64,000 nt of DNA from Membranipora membranacea (Eukaryota; Bryozoa; Gymnolaemata; Cheilostomatida; Membraniporidae): NCBI GenBank assembly GCA_914767715.1, contig OU612075.1, positions 5,828,001 to 5,892,000 on the forward strand, in the 5' to 3' direction. A program made the translations under genes and the position numbers. Shown in pieces: positions 47,150 through 60,081 of this stretch (its first letter is position 1; the number at the start of each line of letters is the position of its first letter). The notes under the pieces were generated by a model, which saw nothing but the letters and a program-made list of their open reading frames with translations, was not told where the DNA came from and made no database searches.

Positions 47150-50111
47150 ATTTAGTGACTGGACCAGCGTATCCCGGGCTATACCTATCAGTAAATACTC
47201 ACAGATAGCCATAGAGCAGTCTGCTATGGCCGCTCTTACTAAGCTCTGTGGTGAGGTGAAGAATTTCGAAATCTCTATCGGCTGTTTGGGTAAGAAAATT
47301 TAGGTATTCTAGCATGATTTTTAGTACATGTAAAATGTAAATGCTCAGATCAGTTTAAAATATAAGTTGAAGCTCCCAAATCATTTCAAAAATCACCTAA
47401 ATAAAACAGTTTTTTTCATCGATCTGAAGGTGAATAAAGATGATCTTGGTTTGCGGTTTCTCTAGAAGCCTTACTGATCTTTTTATGTGTCTTTAGTTAC
47501 GGCTCTTCTGATAGATTGGTAGATCAAACCCACACTAGCTGTACACAAAACAAACATGAGGAAAATGTTCAATGTGATGTAGATAGTTGAAAATATGTTT
47601 GATCATATCAAATAAGATTTTTAATATCTGTTCTGTATAATTTCAGGTCTCTCAGCTGGAAAATTTGAAGATATCGAAGGGAAAAGTATGTCACATTTTT
47701 TTCAAGCTGGTAAGACTGTCGACCCGTTCGAGCTATCTACCGCATCAAAACCAGCCACAGAACCCTCCTCATCAACAATCAAACCTCCGTCCTCATTGGC
47801 TAACCAGCCAGACAACCAACCGAGCATGAAATGGTTCACTGCAAGCAAGCAGGCCAGTGTCGACCCTTTTGACATATTGGACGAACAGGAGATTTTGCCG
47901 ACAAATGAGCAGTTTGAAGGAAATTCTATAGTCGATAATGCTGTAAAGGCATCTGATGGTATGAACCAAACTAGTCTAAAGTGGTTTGCTACAACTGCCA
48001 ACACTGCTGACCCTTTTGAAAGCATCAATGATGCCAAATCGTCAACTTTGACCTCATCGGAACCCCATACCAATAAGATACTACTAGGGCCAGACAAGGG
48101 CCAATCGAAAATAAACTGGTTTGCAACATCTGGCGACAATGTAGATCCGTTTAGGCATAGTGACCAAGTGAGGACCAGTGTATCTAAACGACATTATACG
48201 CAAACTGAGAATCAATATATGCAGGGTCTAGATCAGCCCAAAATAAAATGGTTTGCTTCAAAGGAGACCAGCATAGATCCTTTTGAAGCTCTCGAGAGGT
48301 CATTAAATAACAGTAAACCTAAAACACCGCAAAGAAAGATGTATTTAAGATATTTACGGAAAGATGTCTTGGCAGGAAATGAGCAAAGTAACACTGGCAT
48401 TTATCAGCCAGATATTATCGACATGGATGGTGATATATTAGATGTAGATTCTGATTATGACTCAAGTGATTCAGAAATATTTCCTCTAAACTATAAAGAG
48501 TTGACCGGTAAGCGAAAACACACATTGGTCAGGCACAATCTTAAAGCGATTAATGGCAGGGTTAAAGTGTCTGGGAGTAAAGTGACAGACGTGCCAAAAA
48601 TAGTAATAAACTCTGCCGTCAGCTTATCAAACGAACAGAAACTTCATACCAACTCACCAAATAATACATCTGCGGAATCACAATCAAATGTGTGCCAAGG
48701 TGAGAAACTTGCCAAGACAACTCCAGTAAAGAGTAGTGAAGTGTTGGATGACCTCATCGCAGTGTGGGACAATGCTACAAAATCGTCAGCAGCAAACACA
48801 CCTCATTAAGTAGTTAAATCTGATAACTCGGAGGCAGATAATCAAGATGTCTGCAAACAATATGATGATGAGGACAGTATTTCATTTTTCCATGCTGTTC
48901 AACAAGAAGAGAGACTCCACCAGGACTCGACTGACTCTCAGGACAATGGGCTCTTAGGATACACAAAGGTGTACGATGTTGATAAAGCAGATGATCCAAC
49001 CACGAGTTTCAAGGGTGTGCTTGATAAAGAAAATCAGTCCCTTTCAATCTCTCAGAACACTAACCGCAAATCCGATTCACTCGATGATGAGCAAATCTGC
49101 CAAACTACAAATGGAAAGAAGCCACGCTACCATCAGCCCAATAGCAGTCAGACAGTCTCCCATCTCCGCCATCCAGATGCTAGCGAGTTGAAAGCGATGG
49201 GTTTAGATTGTAGCTACACATTAACCCATGCCGATCTGTCTCAGTCATCTACGCATGAGGCAGCGTCAGCGGTGGGCATGAAACCTCCCGAGTTGACAGA
49301 AGACAATGATGATGATGATATATGTGTTGTTTGGCAGTCCCAAACGCCAGGTATGTAACATTTAAAGATAAGATAAGTTTTATTTTTAAAACCCTCTTCA
49401 GAACAATATTGAGAAATCGTTGAAACGGAGTAGTTTGTAGAAAAAACCTTGAAAAAAAATGCTTGTCAATAATGAGCTAACTTTATCTATTCTGTTGGCA
49501 ATGTCTGCAGAATACAATGTAGATATAAAATAATCTAACAATAAAATACAGAAAAATATAGAAATAAATGATGAAATACCTATTGAGAAAATAATTGGGT
49601 TATGTAAGGGGAAGAAGGAACATGGTACACAGTAAATGAGTTATATAAACATAATTTGATTGCATTCTCACCCTGTGTATGTATTTAAAATGACTCATCA
49701 CTGTACTTACTCTTAATTATAGCACTTTCTTATGTTCATGAAGTATGCTTGTCAGACACTCTCTATATAGTCTACCATTCTTAATTGTATAACGGTGAAT
49801 TTTGATTGAATGACTGGTAAATTGGTGAATTTGAAAATATGTGACAGCAATGCCATGTGTACTCCATGTAACAGGAACTTCTCTCGCTCTCATTGCTTCA
49901 TTAATTTTAAGTTCTAGTTGCCCACACGGCATCATTTACTATACTGATGTTGCATCATTCTCAATTTGAATTTTTTTTCTCTGCAGTGCCCAAGAAGATA
50001 GGCAGTATATCCAACGGCATGATCTCAGCACATAAGAAGAGTTTGGCAAAGAAAATTAGCAGCCAGAAGAGTAACATCAAATCAATAACCGACTTCTTCA
50101 AGGTGAAATAG
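47150..50111 (+). pseudogene. Polymerase eta 3' fragment (last three exons), with nonsense codon
   Basis: Exons 47150-47289, 47647-49350 and 49987-50111 match polh 9687-9826, 10184-11896 and 12558-12682, with splice sites kept. An A-to-T change makes TAA at 48807-48809 where copy A reads AAA. A 9-base deletion removes Ile-Lys-Arg near 49067. None of the catalytic exons lies upstream: homology begins in the intron at about 46284, preceded by the tRNA array. It cannot encode a polymerase. In this copy the second FF/WF motif keeps DPF (copy A has DTF). Confidence 0.9.
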
Positions 50112-50186
50112 TTGACTACCGGGCAAGTTGACAGAACTGACTTTTTTCTAACACTATTATCACAGTAATGAAGACAATCTCAACTC

Positions 50187-50544
50187 CTGCAGCGCCTTAC
50201 CCAGTTTTTTGAACTGAGTCAGTTTGCGAGGCTTAATGCAACCCTGAACTACCTAGCGTATAAAATCAAAAGCCTGACTTCGCTATATGGACCATAAGGC
50301 CTTTTCTTCTAATGAATGACTTTCACCGTATGGATCATAAGGCCTCTACTTCTAATGAATGTCTTAGATTTCACACATATATTCTCATATATATTTTGCA
50401 ATCTCACACTACCATTTTTACCTCATTATTTTTGTACATATCTTCAAAGATGTTATTTCTTAATTCATCGCTATTTTTTTATAAAATTTGTTGAATTTTA
50501 TATAATAACAATTCTCAGTGATCATAATGAACGATGATGATGGA
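50187..50544. mobile_element. Insertion present only in duplication copy B
   Basis: Copy A reads GAAGACAATCTCGTCTCG across this site. Copy B has about 350 extra bases beginning AACTCCTGCAGCGCCTTACC and ending AACGATGATGATGGAAG. The GATGATGAT tail and lack of terminal inverted repeats suggest a retroposed 3' fragment. Internal TATGGACCATAAGGCC-type repeats at 50287 and 50328. Confidence 0.6.
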
Positions 50545-51717
50545 AGTCTTGTCTGGCCATGAGTTAAGAGGAGGCACAGAGAAAGACTACCTCTGTGTAT
50601 AATTTTAACCTTGTTACATTGCTACCACACCAGCACCAAGACTACGCTTTTATCATGTGTATCTCTGATCGTTAGAGTCAATTTAGAACGATTACCTTCT
50701 TTGTACCCGCCCCTAATTAGTGAGATTGAACTTGGGTCGTCACATCAAATTCTTTGTGATCGTACTCATGCTATGTGGATTGATTCACTTTTGTCAGGAT
50801 GGATATGCCCAAAGATACAAAAGGATAGACCATATTGCAAATCTAATCTCATTGCTTGCAATTTTAGAAATCAGTTAAACAATCAGTTATATGCATAATA
50901 CTTTTAACGATTCATCTGTTGTCTGAAGATACATAAAGACATATATATGTAAATATCATTGTAATAGCCTGCATCTGAATACATCAAGTTACCAGGAAGG
51001 GTGGGTACACCACTGTCGCATCTGACCAAAGTTAACTTGTTACATGAATGGGAGTTATCTATCCACACATGAAGAGAGCACGACTCATTTCTGTGCGGTG
51101 AGGCTGGGCAATAAGAGCAACCTTTGATACCATGTGCACAGTGGTGTTGTGACTGTAGCATGAAATACTTGTGTGGTGATTTTAACAAACTCAGGATTCA
51201 CCATGAAGCCAAGCTACCCATTGATAATTCTGCATAACTATGTGGTCTCAACCAAAGCTCTCATTGATTTTTATGAGTAGTGAGTGATGACTAAAAATAG
51301 AACTACTAAAATGGAAGTAGTAAACCGTCATTGATTTTAGAATGTTTAATTTTGAAACTAATGTCTGACTCATCCATAGGCTTTAATCTTATGGAAGGAG
51401 GATGGAGAAATATACACATTTATCACATTTATTTATTTATATTGTATTATGAAGAATAAATGAAAAGACCAATATGCTAAGGCATATAATCTGTCTACCA
51501 AACAGATGTCTCAATAATAATGTGATCCATTACATATAAATGATCAGGAGTCTTTAATGATATCGAGTCTCGCTGGCATCAGAACTCCAGATTCGATGGA
51601 TGCTGGTAGTATATATCGCACAGACAATTCCGATAAGATGATAACTCTGATTATTGTCTGCTCAGCGGTATCCATTGCAAACTGTGTTTATTGTCAGCAG
51701 CATTCTTTTGTTTCCTC

Positions 51718-54700
51718 TTACTTAATTTTGAAGAGCATTACGCCTTTCTGTCCACAAGCTAACACCATATTCCCATTTCTAACAGCGATGTCAAAGATCC
51801 AGGCTTTATTATCTATAGATTCCTTCATCTTTTCATGTGTCAGCTCGCCTATCTTCTTACCTGTAAAATAACAACAAAAATTTATGAATAGCCATTCTGG
51901 AAAAATGAGAATTGCTGTTCATGATTCTACGTGGGAGTTTGAAGTATTCAAATCCACTCAGCACAAATAATGTTCGCACAAAATATAAAATGAATCATAT
52001 CAAAGTACTATAGTTGGCTTACATGGCACAAATTTGGAATAAGTATTCAATCAATTCAATCAATCAAGCTACTGATATAACCAGAATTCTATGTGAACAC
52101 TCACCTCCTGGTGAGATGATGTAGATATTTGGTGGAATGGAGCTTGTCACATAGATAAAGCCTGACTCATCTCTGTCTATTCCTGTAGCATATGGCAGGT
52201 CTGAGCACACCCACATTCGGACTGATGATGGTGACAGAGCATATTTATACAGTTTTCCTTCCTGGAGATCTGTTACAAGTACAGCATCAGAGGTGAGGTG
52301 AACTCCATATGGTCTCTGTAAATCTGTCAGAGGGATGCTGAACTGGTGTGTATCATTAGTGGATGAGAAGACCATCAGTGTTTTATTGACATAGTCAATA
52401 CACGCTAAGTATTCCTTGTTTGCTGACAGCTGTGTGATTTGCTTTGCGTTGTCTGTTTCTTCACTGTGTAGGACTGTTTGTGTCGGATTATCAATTGTTC
52501 CCAGATAGGTGACATACTTCTTCCAACTTGATGATGACGCCTGACTATAAATCTTTTCACCGACTGCTGTTGATGAATGCACCCCATTCACATCAGGATA
52601 GCTCAATGTCCTATCTAGTTTTAAGTCACCAGCCTGTCTTATTTCTACTCGTTTGTACATAGCACACAGTATGCTGTCATCATCTGTCCAGCTAACTCCA
52701 TAACACAACTCAGCAGTTTCCTCTGTCTTCACATGCTCTATAGCGGTGGGTGGAAATTCTAATTTTGCGTTGACATTCAATGTGTGGATACCTGTTGGTA
52801 AAAGTATGGTTTGAAAAAATATATGCAACAACAATAATGATAAAGATAAATATATATACTCTGTTTTGGACACCGCATCATAAAAGTAAAATATAACAAT
52901 TTGGAAAATTTGGAAATCTCAAAAACTCTCTTCGGGTTTTAAAGGGAAATATTAAGTAGAGTGAGAGTTTGTCGTTTACGCTGGTATCTCACTTTTGGGA
53001 TTTATACTTTATACTTTTTTATTTAATAGACATGACTTTTCCATAATGTACCAGAGAGATTATAACAAAGGTGAATTAAGTCCTCAATTACTGACCTGTA
53101 TGTAGGTAAGGTGTCTTCAAGATTATCACTTTTTCATAATCTTTGCTGCTGTTTGTCTGTTCAAGTTTTCTGGACACCTCATCAAACTCCTCCAGTAACT
53201 GTCTGTCTGCTCGTCTGTCTGCCAGGTGAGTACAATAGATATACAAGTCATCTAGGACGGTGGTGTTCAGTAGTGTCTCATCAGAAAACTGTTCTACTTC
53301 ATCAGTAGATCTGTCAATGTGCTTTCTGAACTCTCTCTTCAAGTCTTCTGACTCTTGTCTGATTTGTCGAATCTATAAAATATAATAGTTTGCGGGACTT
53401 ATGAAACTGGATCTGGATGAACAATGTGTTGAACAATGATGAGCATTCAACAGTCAGGGGAGTTACCAGTATTTAATTGACAAGACAGCCAACTATAAAT
53501 GTCAGACTCGTTGATCAGGAAAACAGTAGCCTGTCTTGACGAGCTTGTCAAAATAAACCACCTACTATTATGTCTGCCTTCCCATTTGAACATCAAGTAT
53601 TTATCCCACTGATATCCATGTTAAGAGTAAAAGGTGAATATTTCATTTGTTGAGGTACGATGGATACGCTCAACGAAAATACTGAAGTACATTACCAGAT
53701 CATCAGCCATTATGTCTATAGTGTGATTGATGGACTCCACATGATCTTCTAGATCACTGAGACGTTTCCATGTAGATTTTACTGAACTTCTGCATCTCTT
53801 AATCTTATCATAGATACTCTGTGATAGGGTCCTCAGCTTATCTCTCAAGTCATCAGTAAACTTCCTCAGTGGAATTATCTCATGCTGTTCACCTACATTC
53901 AATGTTATATATTTTTATGCATTCCATACAAATTTACCTGCACCCTGTTTAAAAAATGTACCTCTGAGTGAACGATCAAACTGTCGGGTGTTCCAACAAA
54001 GATGGTTTTCCCTTTGCACAGTCAACTCAGTGAGAGAAAGGATGAAAAAACCATTGCTGTTTTTGAGCAAACAGCAATCAATGTCACCTGTCTCATAGCA
54101 ACGGACTGATGACTTATCGGATACACGGGTAACATTGGTAACAGCCCCTATGTTTGACTGAGAAGCTGTCTGAGGGGCCAGAAATAGACTTTACCTCTTT
54201 TGGCTTGAGCTAGAATTGGTGTATCAGTGAAGTTGTGTCCACATTCAGAGCAAAACTTAGCATAGCCTCCTTGTCTTGCCTTAGCTCTCGGAGCTTCACA
54301 TTCCTCACATACCTGATTCTCAGCTGCTATTTCCCCAGAAGCTGCTGGCATGCCTGTAAAATATCAATGTATTTCTGTTGATTTAGTTTGTAGAATATAT
54401 GGTAGTGTTTGGCAGGTATGGAAAAGAATGGATACTGGGAATTGGGATGATTTAATGTTGGGTGGGGATATAAATACTTTACCAAGCCAACATCCGTATG
54501 GTTAAAAGATGAATGGTTTTCTGTGCGATCTAGAGCTGAAACTTTCTGAAGCTTGATCGATCAGGTTTTTCCCTGCCTGCCATCATAAAAGGATTTTGCA
54601 ACTGGCACCTTACTGTGATCTGATATCAGAATTGGAAAGCTAGAAAGCTGAAATTTAATCCAGATATGTAACTTGTAACCTGGAAGTTTGATTGTTATTA

Positions 54701-57700
54701 ATTCGAGCTTGTGAGGAAACATGACAACTGTTAAAAGAGAATATTCCTGCTTTTTAGTGGGATACTACGAACCTGGGGCTAACAGACCTGCAGCCTCATG
54801 GTTCTCAGGACTCGGAGTGGGACACTTTCCCCTCGTGTTGCATCGCTTACAGAACCTGGTCCTGCACTGACTACAAATTTCGTCCAGCACATGTTTATGG
54901 TGTACTGGACACCTCTTCACTTCAAAACGTGCCGGTGACGACTCGTCCTCGATAGGCAGCATCTGGTGATCGCTGCTATGAGTTTCATGCTCCTGAAACA
55001 GAAGTAGATTGTCAGAAAGAATAGTTTGGCGATGACGTGACCACCGCCATCATAACTATCCTGTTTTCCTCCTGTTTCCAAACTTTAAGCTGTAATAACT
55101 GAGTTTTGGAACCTGAACTAAAGTATTTTCAAATTCTGTGACTAGGTACAAAGTACAAAGTACAAAGTACAAGGTACAAGGTACAAGGTACAAGGTACAG
55201 ACATGAAACCAACAATATACAGACTTACATCAGCATGCTTCCGGCAAAATCTCCTCTTACAGTCAGCACAGCAAACCACAGACCTAACAGAGTCTGCCTT
55301 ACACAGCTCACATCTCAGTTCGATTGGTATCCAGGTTACAGGCTTAGCCAGTGCAGTTTTAAGAGCTGCCTCTGTAACTCCTGGCAACGATTGGATGTCG
55401 ATGTCTTTAAATGTTTTCCTGCCATGAATAAAGAAGCATAATTAGAATTGATTATTAGGAGTTGTCTCCTGTAAGAACATTGTTAGACAGCTCCATGGAT
55501 TGTCCTAATTATTCTATTGTTTGCAGGTTTAATACTCTAGGGTTCTATACTCTATAGACTATTTTCTTTACACCACAGTATTTAACGGCCCCCTTTAGCT
55601 GAGGGTGGTGGGCTACATACATATGAGATCATTATATTATGATCTGGCATTAGCTATTCTGCCATTTGCCAAAAATATGATTTATATTCTCCATATATAA
55701 CCTACTTGCACACTTTACATTCGATCTCCTTGTTTTGATAGTTCACATTTATGCATTTTGTACAGTGAGTGTGTCCGCAGGGAAGAGCCTTAGGATCTTT
55801 AATCTCACAAAGTCTCGCAAAACAAAATCCACATTCTGTATCTCTGGTCACTGGTACTATCTCTATCTCTACATCCATGATGACTGGCTTGTGATCATCC
55901 TTCTTGCTACCTAAAGATGAGGGGTTATGATTATGATTAAAGTTTAACTTTTACTGAGGGAAACAAAACAACAATATATTTGAGTGTAAGGGAATAACTA
56001 TTACAACAACCAAACTATAAAACAATAAGATTTTAGATATTAACGTTGACTCTTATACAAATGGAATTGGCGGATATTATTGTTGTGTAAGATATAGGGA
56101 TACCACATGAGGATATCTTTATGAGTAAAGTAACAAATATCGTGTAACGCAAAATCCCCCTCCCTTCCAGATGAGGATTCAAACACAATTGGAAGGTATG
56201 TGGAACATGATCAGCCAAATTAAAAATCACTATTTTAATGGACTTACTTGTATCTCCTATTGAGCAGTCTTTACCACAAGAAGGACAAAACTGGAAATAT
56301 GAACCGTCTTCTTTCCTTATCAGAGCAGTGGTGCATTCATCACACTTTATCTTCTTCTCTGCTCCACCTACATATCAGGACAATAATTGAAATAAACAAG
56401 AATTATTTCGATGTTGCGGAGGGTGAACTGGGAAATTGAATATTGAAATGCCCTATGATGCAACTCCTGTCCGATGAACTTTTAGAGCAAAAATGCCACC
56501 ATATTGCAATAAAACTAATGCTTTTAATAAATGAATGGTTGATGGTATCATACTAACGTAAACCATATGAAGGTGATACATATTTAGCAGATAGTTATTA
56601 GTTGGATGAAATTTAGAAAAAGTTCATGTACACCAGTCCTCCTATTATTTTTGGTTAATGAAGACCCTCTAAACCCACATACCAGACAATATACAATTAT
56701 CTTCTCAAAATATCACTCTTGTGGGTAAATGGGTGGCAGGTAAACCTTGACAAATTGCATACTTCTTTTACGGATTTACGGATTGCCGGCTCCTTCATTA
56801 TTCCACTTTGCATGTTAAGCGAAGCAATTAAGGCAAGCTCACTCATGCACAATACTAAATCTTCAACCGTTGTTAAATGATATATAAGGAAAAATTGACC
56901 CCCCCCCCTCCTCCTAACCCAACAAGGTTATAACTACAAGCCAATATTTTACCACTAGCATAATAATACAAAAGAACAGCCTAATCTATGCTATAGGAAA
57001 ATTAATCGATGCAGAATAAGAACTGTTTTGTTATTTTAACTTTGACTAGTATGTGAGCAAGCAATGTCCTTGAAAGCTTTGTACCTAAAAACAAAATTTA
57101 TTGATTATTGATAAGCCAGATTGTTTAACTCTGATGTGAGCCTAAATACATTCAGTCTTGTTGATTAATTGAGATTTATCAGGAGGAGACGATTCAATTG
57201 AGCAACTCTAATTCGGATACTTGAGTTTCTATCACTCACATGCTAGGTACAATACTGTGGAAAGTGAGCAATGGTGGTGCAAAAGTTCAGGGTAAACATG
57301 ATTTAGATTGGAAAGCTAGGTTACACGCAAATGAACTATTCAATTTACCTAGCCACTGGATTGGCTTTGATTGGTGGGCGGGGAGAAGGCGCACCCACCA
57401 ATCAGAGCCAACAAATTGGCTACAATTTACCCACAAAATCTGATTGACATATATTGACATATAATATCAAATGTGTATAAAAGGAACATAAGGATTTGGG
57501 GAACTAATCAAGGGCTGAGCCAGTGGTCACAGCATTAGGGGTCAAAATCCTTCTACGTAATGAGGTATAATTTTTGGTTTTTTATGTCCCTTCCCGCCAA
57601 AAACTGAGGCCTAAATAAGATTTTGTACATGCTATAATATACATACCTGCGACACTCGTAGCTGTTCCTGTCTCAATTCTTGTCTTATCCTGACCTTTAT

Positions 57701-58169
57701 TGACACTAGACAAAACTTTTTCCACAGGCTGTAGCTTGTGGTTACTGATGTGTGAATGTTCCTGCAAAAAATCAGTACAAGGGGCACCTCAATTGTGATT
57801 TGCAAATCGTTGAGAAAAAATAAGTGTTTGTCTCAGACTCCTTTGGAGAACCAGGCTGGTGTTGCAATCTGGGAATGTTGTTAAAATATTGATTGAGTCA
57901 AAGACTGGTGTATCAAGATTAACTTTATCTCAGATGCCTCTTCTTTGTTTTGTTGGTGAAACATAACGAAAAAAGGAGCTTGAAGATGAATTATTAGACA
58001 TTAATTTTACACCTACCTGGCCATGATGTTCACAGTACCACTTCTGACAATCAGAACAGCACACCGCTGCCTTGACTGGCTCGTTTCTACACAGATCACA
58101 ATTCCTAGTCTCAGATTCTAACTTCTCTGCTGTAGCAGCAGGCTGGGCGTGTGTAGGAGCAGCGGCCAT
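51718..58169 (-). CDS. TRIM-like protein with internal RING, double zinc modules and beta-propeller, copy B (full length)
   Basis: Eleven minus-strand exons, 58017-58169, 57647-57761, 56248-56367, 55706-55910, 55229-55418, 54773-54992, 54195-54353, 53696-53892, 53096-53372, 52105-52791 and 51718-51860, join in phase to 821 aa. An in-frame TAG lies two codons before the ATG. Order: B-box-like finger, residues 24-50 (CDLC...CCSDC...YCEHHG); linker; zinc ribbon, about 97-123 (CDEC...FCPSCG); RING, about 154-196 (CGFC...CGHTHCTKC...CKVC); B-box-like finger (CELC...FCRKH); B-box 2 (CPVHHKH...FCKRC); zinc ribbon (CEEC...FCSECG); coiled coil, about 388-545; NHL-type propeller, about 546-821. Such RBCC proteins are usually cytoplasmic ubiquitin ligases. 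The RING normally comes first; here a finger-plus-ribbon module precedes it. No signal peptide. Ligand unknown. Confidence 0.88.
55143..55199. repeat. (GGTACAA)n minisatellite, short allele
   Basis: About eight 7-mers in the intron matching 17285-17372 of copy A. Confidence 0.85.
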
Positions 58170-58438
58170 TATCTATTGGTGCAGTATATAATGTTGAAGT
58201 TTTCTCAAAAGAAACATTGATTGGAACTGAGGTTTGTTGAGAGAACACATAAACTTCAGCAATTTCAATGTGGAATTGTCGAAACGCTGTAAACAAACAG
58301 CAAGTGCTCATGAGAATTCGGTTTCGTTTCGTACCGTGTGATTCCCGCCTCAGTTTTGAAGGTTTTCGGAATGTGCAGTCCGATCCATTAATTGTGTCAG
58401 GTCGGCTAGAGTGAATGGCCCGCGACAGCCATATCAGG
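58170..58438. promoter_or_regulatory. Presumed promoter region of the full-length TRIM-like gene
   Basis: The 270 bases upstream of the minus-strand ATG are richer in GC and CpG (TTTCGTTTCGTACCG, GTCGGCTAGAG, CCGCGACAG around 58320-58440) than the surroundings. No TATA box or transcription start is claimed. A foldback element lies just beyond. Confidence 0.3.
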
Positions 58439-58573
58439 TAGTACTTAGAACAAGTTTGATCCAACTGCCTGCATTCCTGTTGCTCCCTTCCACTGGTCAC
58501 GCCGCAGTGACCAGCGGATCGGGAACGACTCGGAATGCAGGCAAATGGACCAAACTTGGTCTAGGTAGTACTA
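58439..58573. repeat. Foldback element upstream of the TRIM-like gene
   Basis: TAGTACTTAGAACAAGTTTG and CTGCCTGCATTC at the left are mirrored by GAATGCAGGCAAATGG and CAAACTTGG ... AGTACTA at the right. The stem centre is CACTGGTCACGCCGCAGTGACCAG. Related to 609-716. Confidence 0.8.
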
Positions 58574-59044
58574 GACAAACAGTTCACCTGGTGAGGTTGA
58601 TCAGAAACCAGGAGGAGCAGTGTTCACCCTACAACAACCTCTAAACATATCTCTTACCTGTCAATGCTGATAACAGATAACTAACTCAGGTCTCTTTTTG
58701 CTTGACTTTACAGGTGCCCTGCTCTGCGCTCACTGGCAACTGTGCCAAACAAATCATTTACAATGTGAAACTTACAGTCGTGGGATTTAGATTTCCCATC
58801 TGTGCAAAAGGTCTATGGGAAAATCCAGTGGAAAATCTGTTCTCAATCGTCTCTGATGTTTTATAGAAAGCAGCATTGATTATTATTGTGACGCATTCAA
58901 TTTCACTCATAAGGGCGTGTCTTTAAGATTCGTAAGCCACAAGGCTATTGTACACTGGTCTGATAGGAAGCTAATGCAATGCTATAATGATTGTTCAATC
59001 TGAGCACATTTTTGTTGGATGTTATTTTACAAAGAACAACTAAA

Positions 59045-59340
59045 ACTCCAAGTAAGATTGTTCAGCTGCTTAGCAGAATAGTCGAGATCTTGGTTGAAAC
59101 AGAATCGCTAGAATCTGAAGAATGGGCCGCGAAATTGTGGGTGCCCTATGGGCGCCGTCGCAATAGCTTGGCCAATTTTCTCTCAGTTTTGTAGGCAGGT
59201 CGGAGCACACCTGGGGAGTCCAACAAATAACAGTTGTTCAATGGACTGCAGTGGGATTTGAACTCATGATCATCAACACTTACATGTTGAAGTCCAGGGT
59301 TCTAACCAATTAAGCCAACTCCTGCTCACTAATGAATTAT
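59045..59340 (-). repeat. tRNA-headed SINE, second copy
   Basis: On the minus strand: TTGGCTTAATTGGTTAGAAC (A-box region), GAGTTCAAATCCCACTGCAG (B box) and body GTGTGCTCCGACCTGCC, shared with 23805-24040. Confidence 0.65.
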
Positions 59341-60081
59341 ATTATTTGAATGTATAACAATTGTACCCTAGAGGGGTAAATGATAAATAGAAATAAGTAC
59401 TGATAGGTACTGATTTTATGTTAGCTATTGTTACATTTTGGCTAGGTGAGGAGGGATTCTAAATAAATGTGAAATAAAATAGGCAAACCACCGTTGATAA
59501 TGTAATGCCACTAACTCGCAATGGAGCAGTCTGAGCACTTAGAATAGGTTGAAATACAAACATGATGTTGTATCTCATTGGGAAGTTTTAGGTATTTTGC
59601 TGGTATATGCGTCCAAAATTGCCAACTGACTTGTGGGATAATGCTTTTCTATTTTGAAGTCGTAACCTATAAAAATACTGACGATATAATAACGGAATAA
59701 GAGAAGACGAAATGTTTTAACATGGTGTGCAATAAAGCTAGTACATGAAATTAAATTAAAATCAGAATTGACAACAAGACAAAAAACAATTAACATAGTA
59801 CACAAATTACCAAATAAATTGAAACTCTTACAATTATTGATTGGAGAGGGCGTTGAATAAACCAGCGAAAACATAAATCCTCCAAGTAAATAATTTGCAC
59901 TGCGAAAAAGGGTATAGATAGTCTTATATAACATTTGGTTTGATGATGTAATGAATACTGAATACATAGTACTGAATACTGAATACCTGACATAATAATA
60001 TACACTCAAAATTAAGATACAGCCATTGATATGAATGTATATCAGTGGATACAGCCATAGCAATTGATAGAAGTCCCCCCC
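59341..60081. other. No gene recognised
   Basis: The 162-codon minus-strand ORF at 59575-60063 is rich in Ile, Tyr, Phe and Ser, as chance ORFs in AT-rich DNA are, and overlaps other-frame ORFs. A GAATACTGAATAC simple repeat lies at 59950-59990. Confidence 0.45.

Larger units (their letters stand above)
46284..55925. repeat. Segmental duplication, copy B (partner 8840-18885)
   Basis: Same orientation and order as copy A, about 97-98% identical by eye in polh exons and introns. It starts within the tRNA-Tyr intron and ends just 5' of the RING exon. Unlike copy A it runs on into the true 5' exons of the TRIM-like gene. Confidence 0.93.

Noticed and set aside
59575-60063. 162-codon minus-strand membrane-like ORF
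   Set aside because: Low-complexity, AT-driven composition with overlapping ORFs in other frames and no homologous features.
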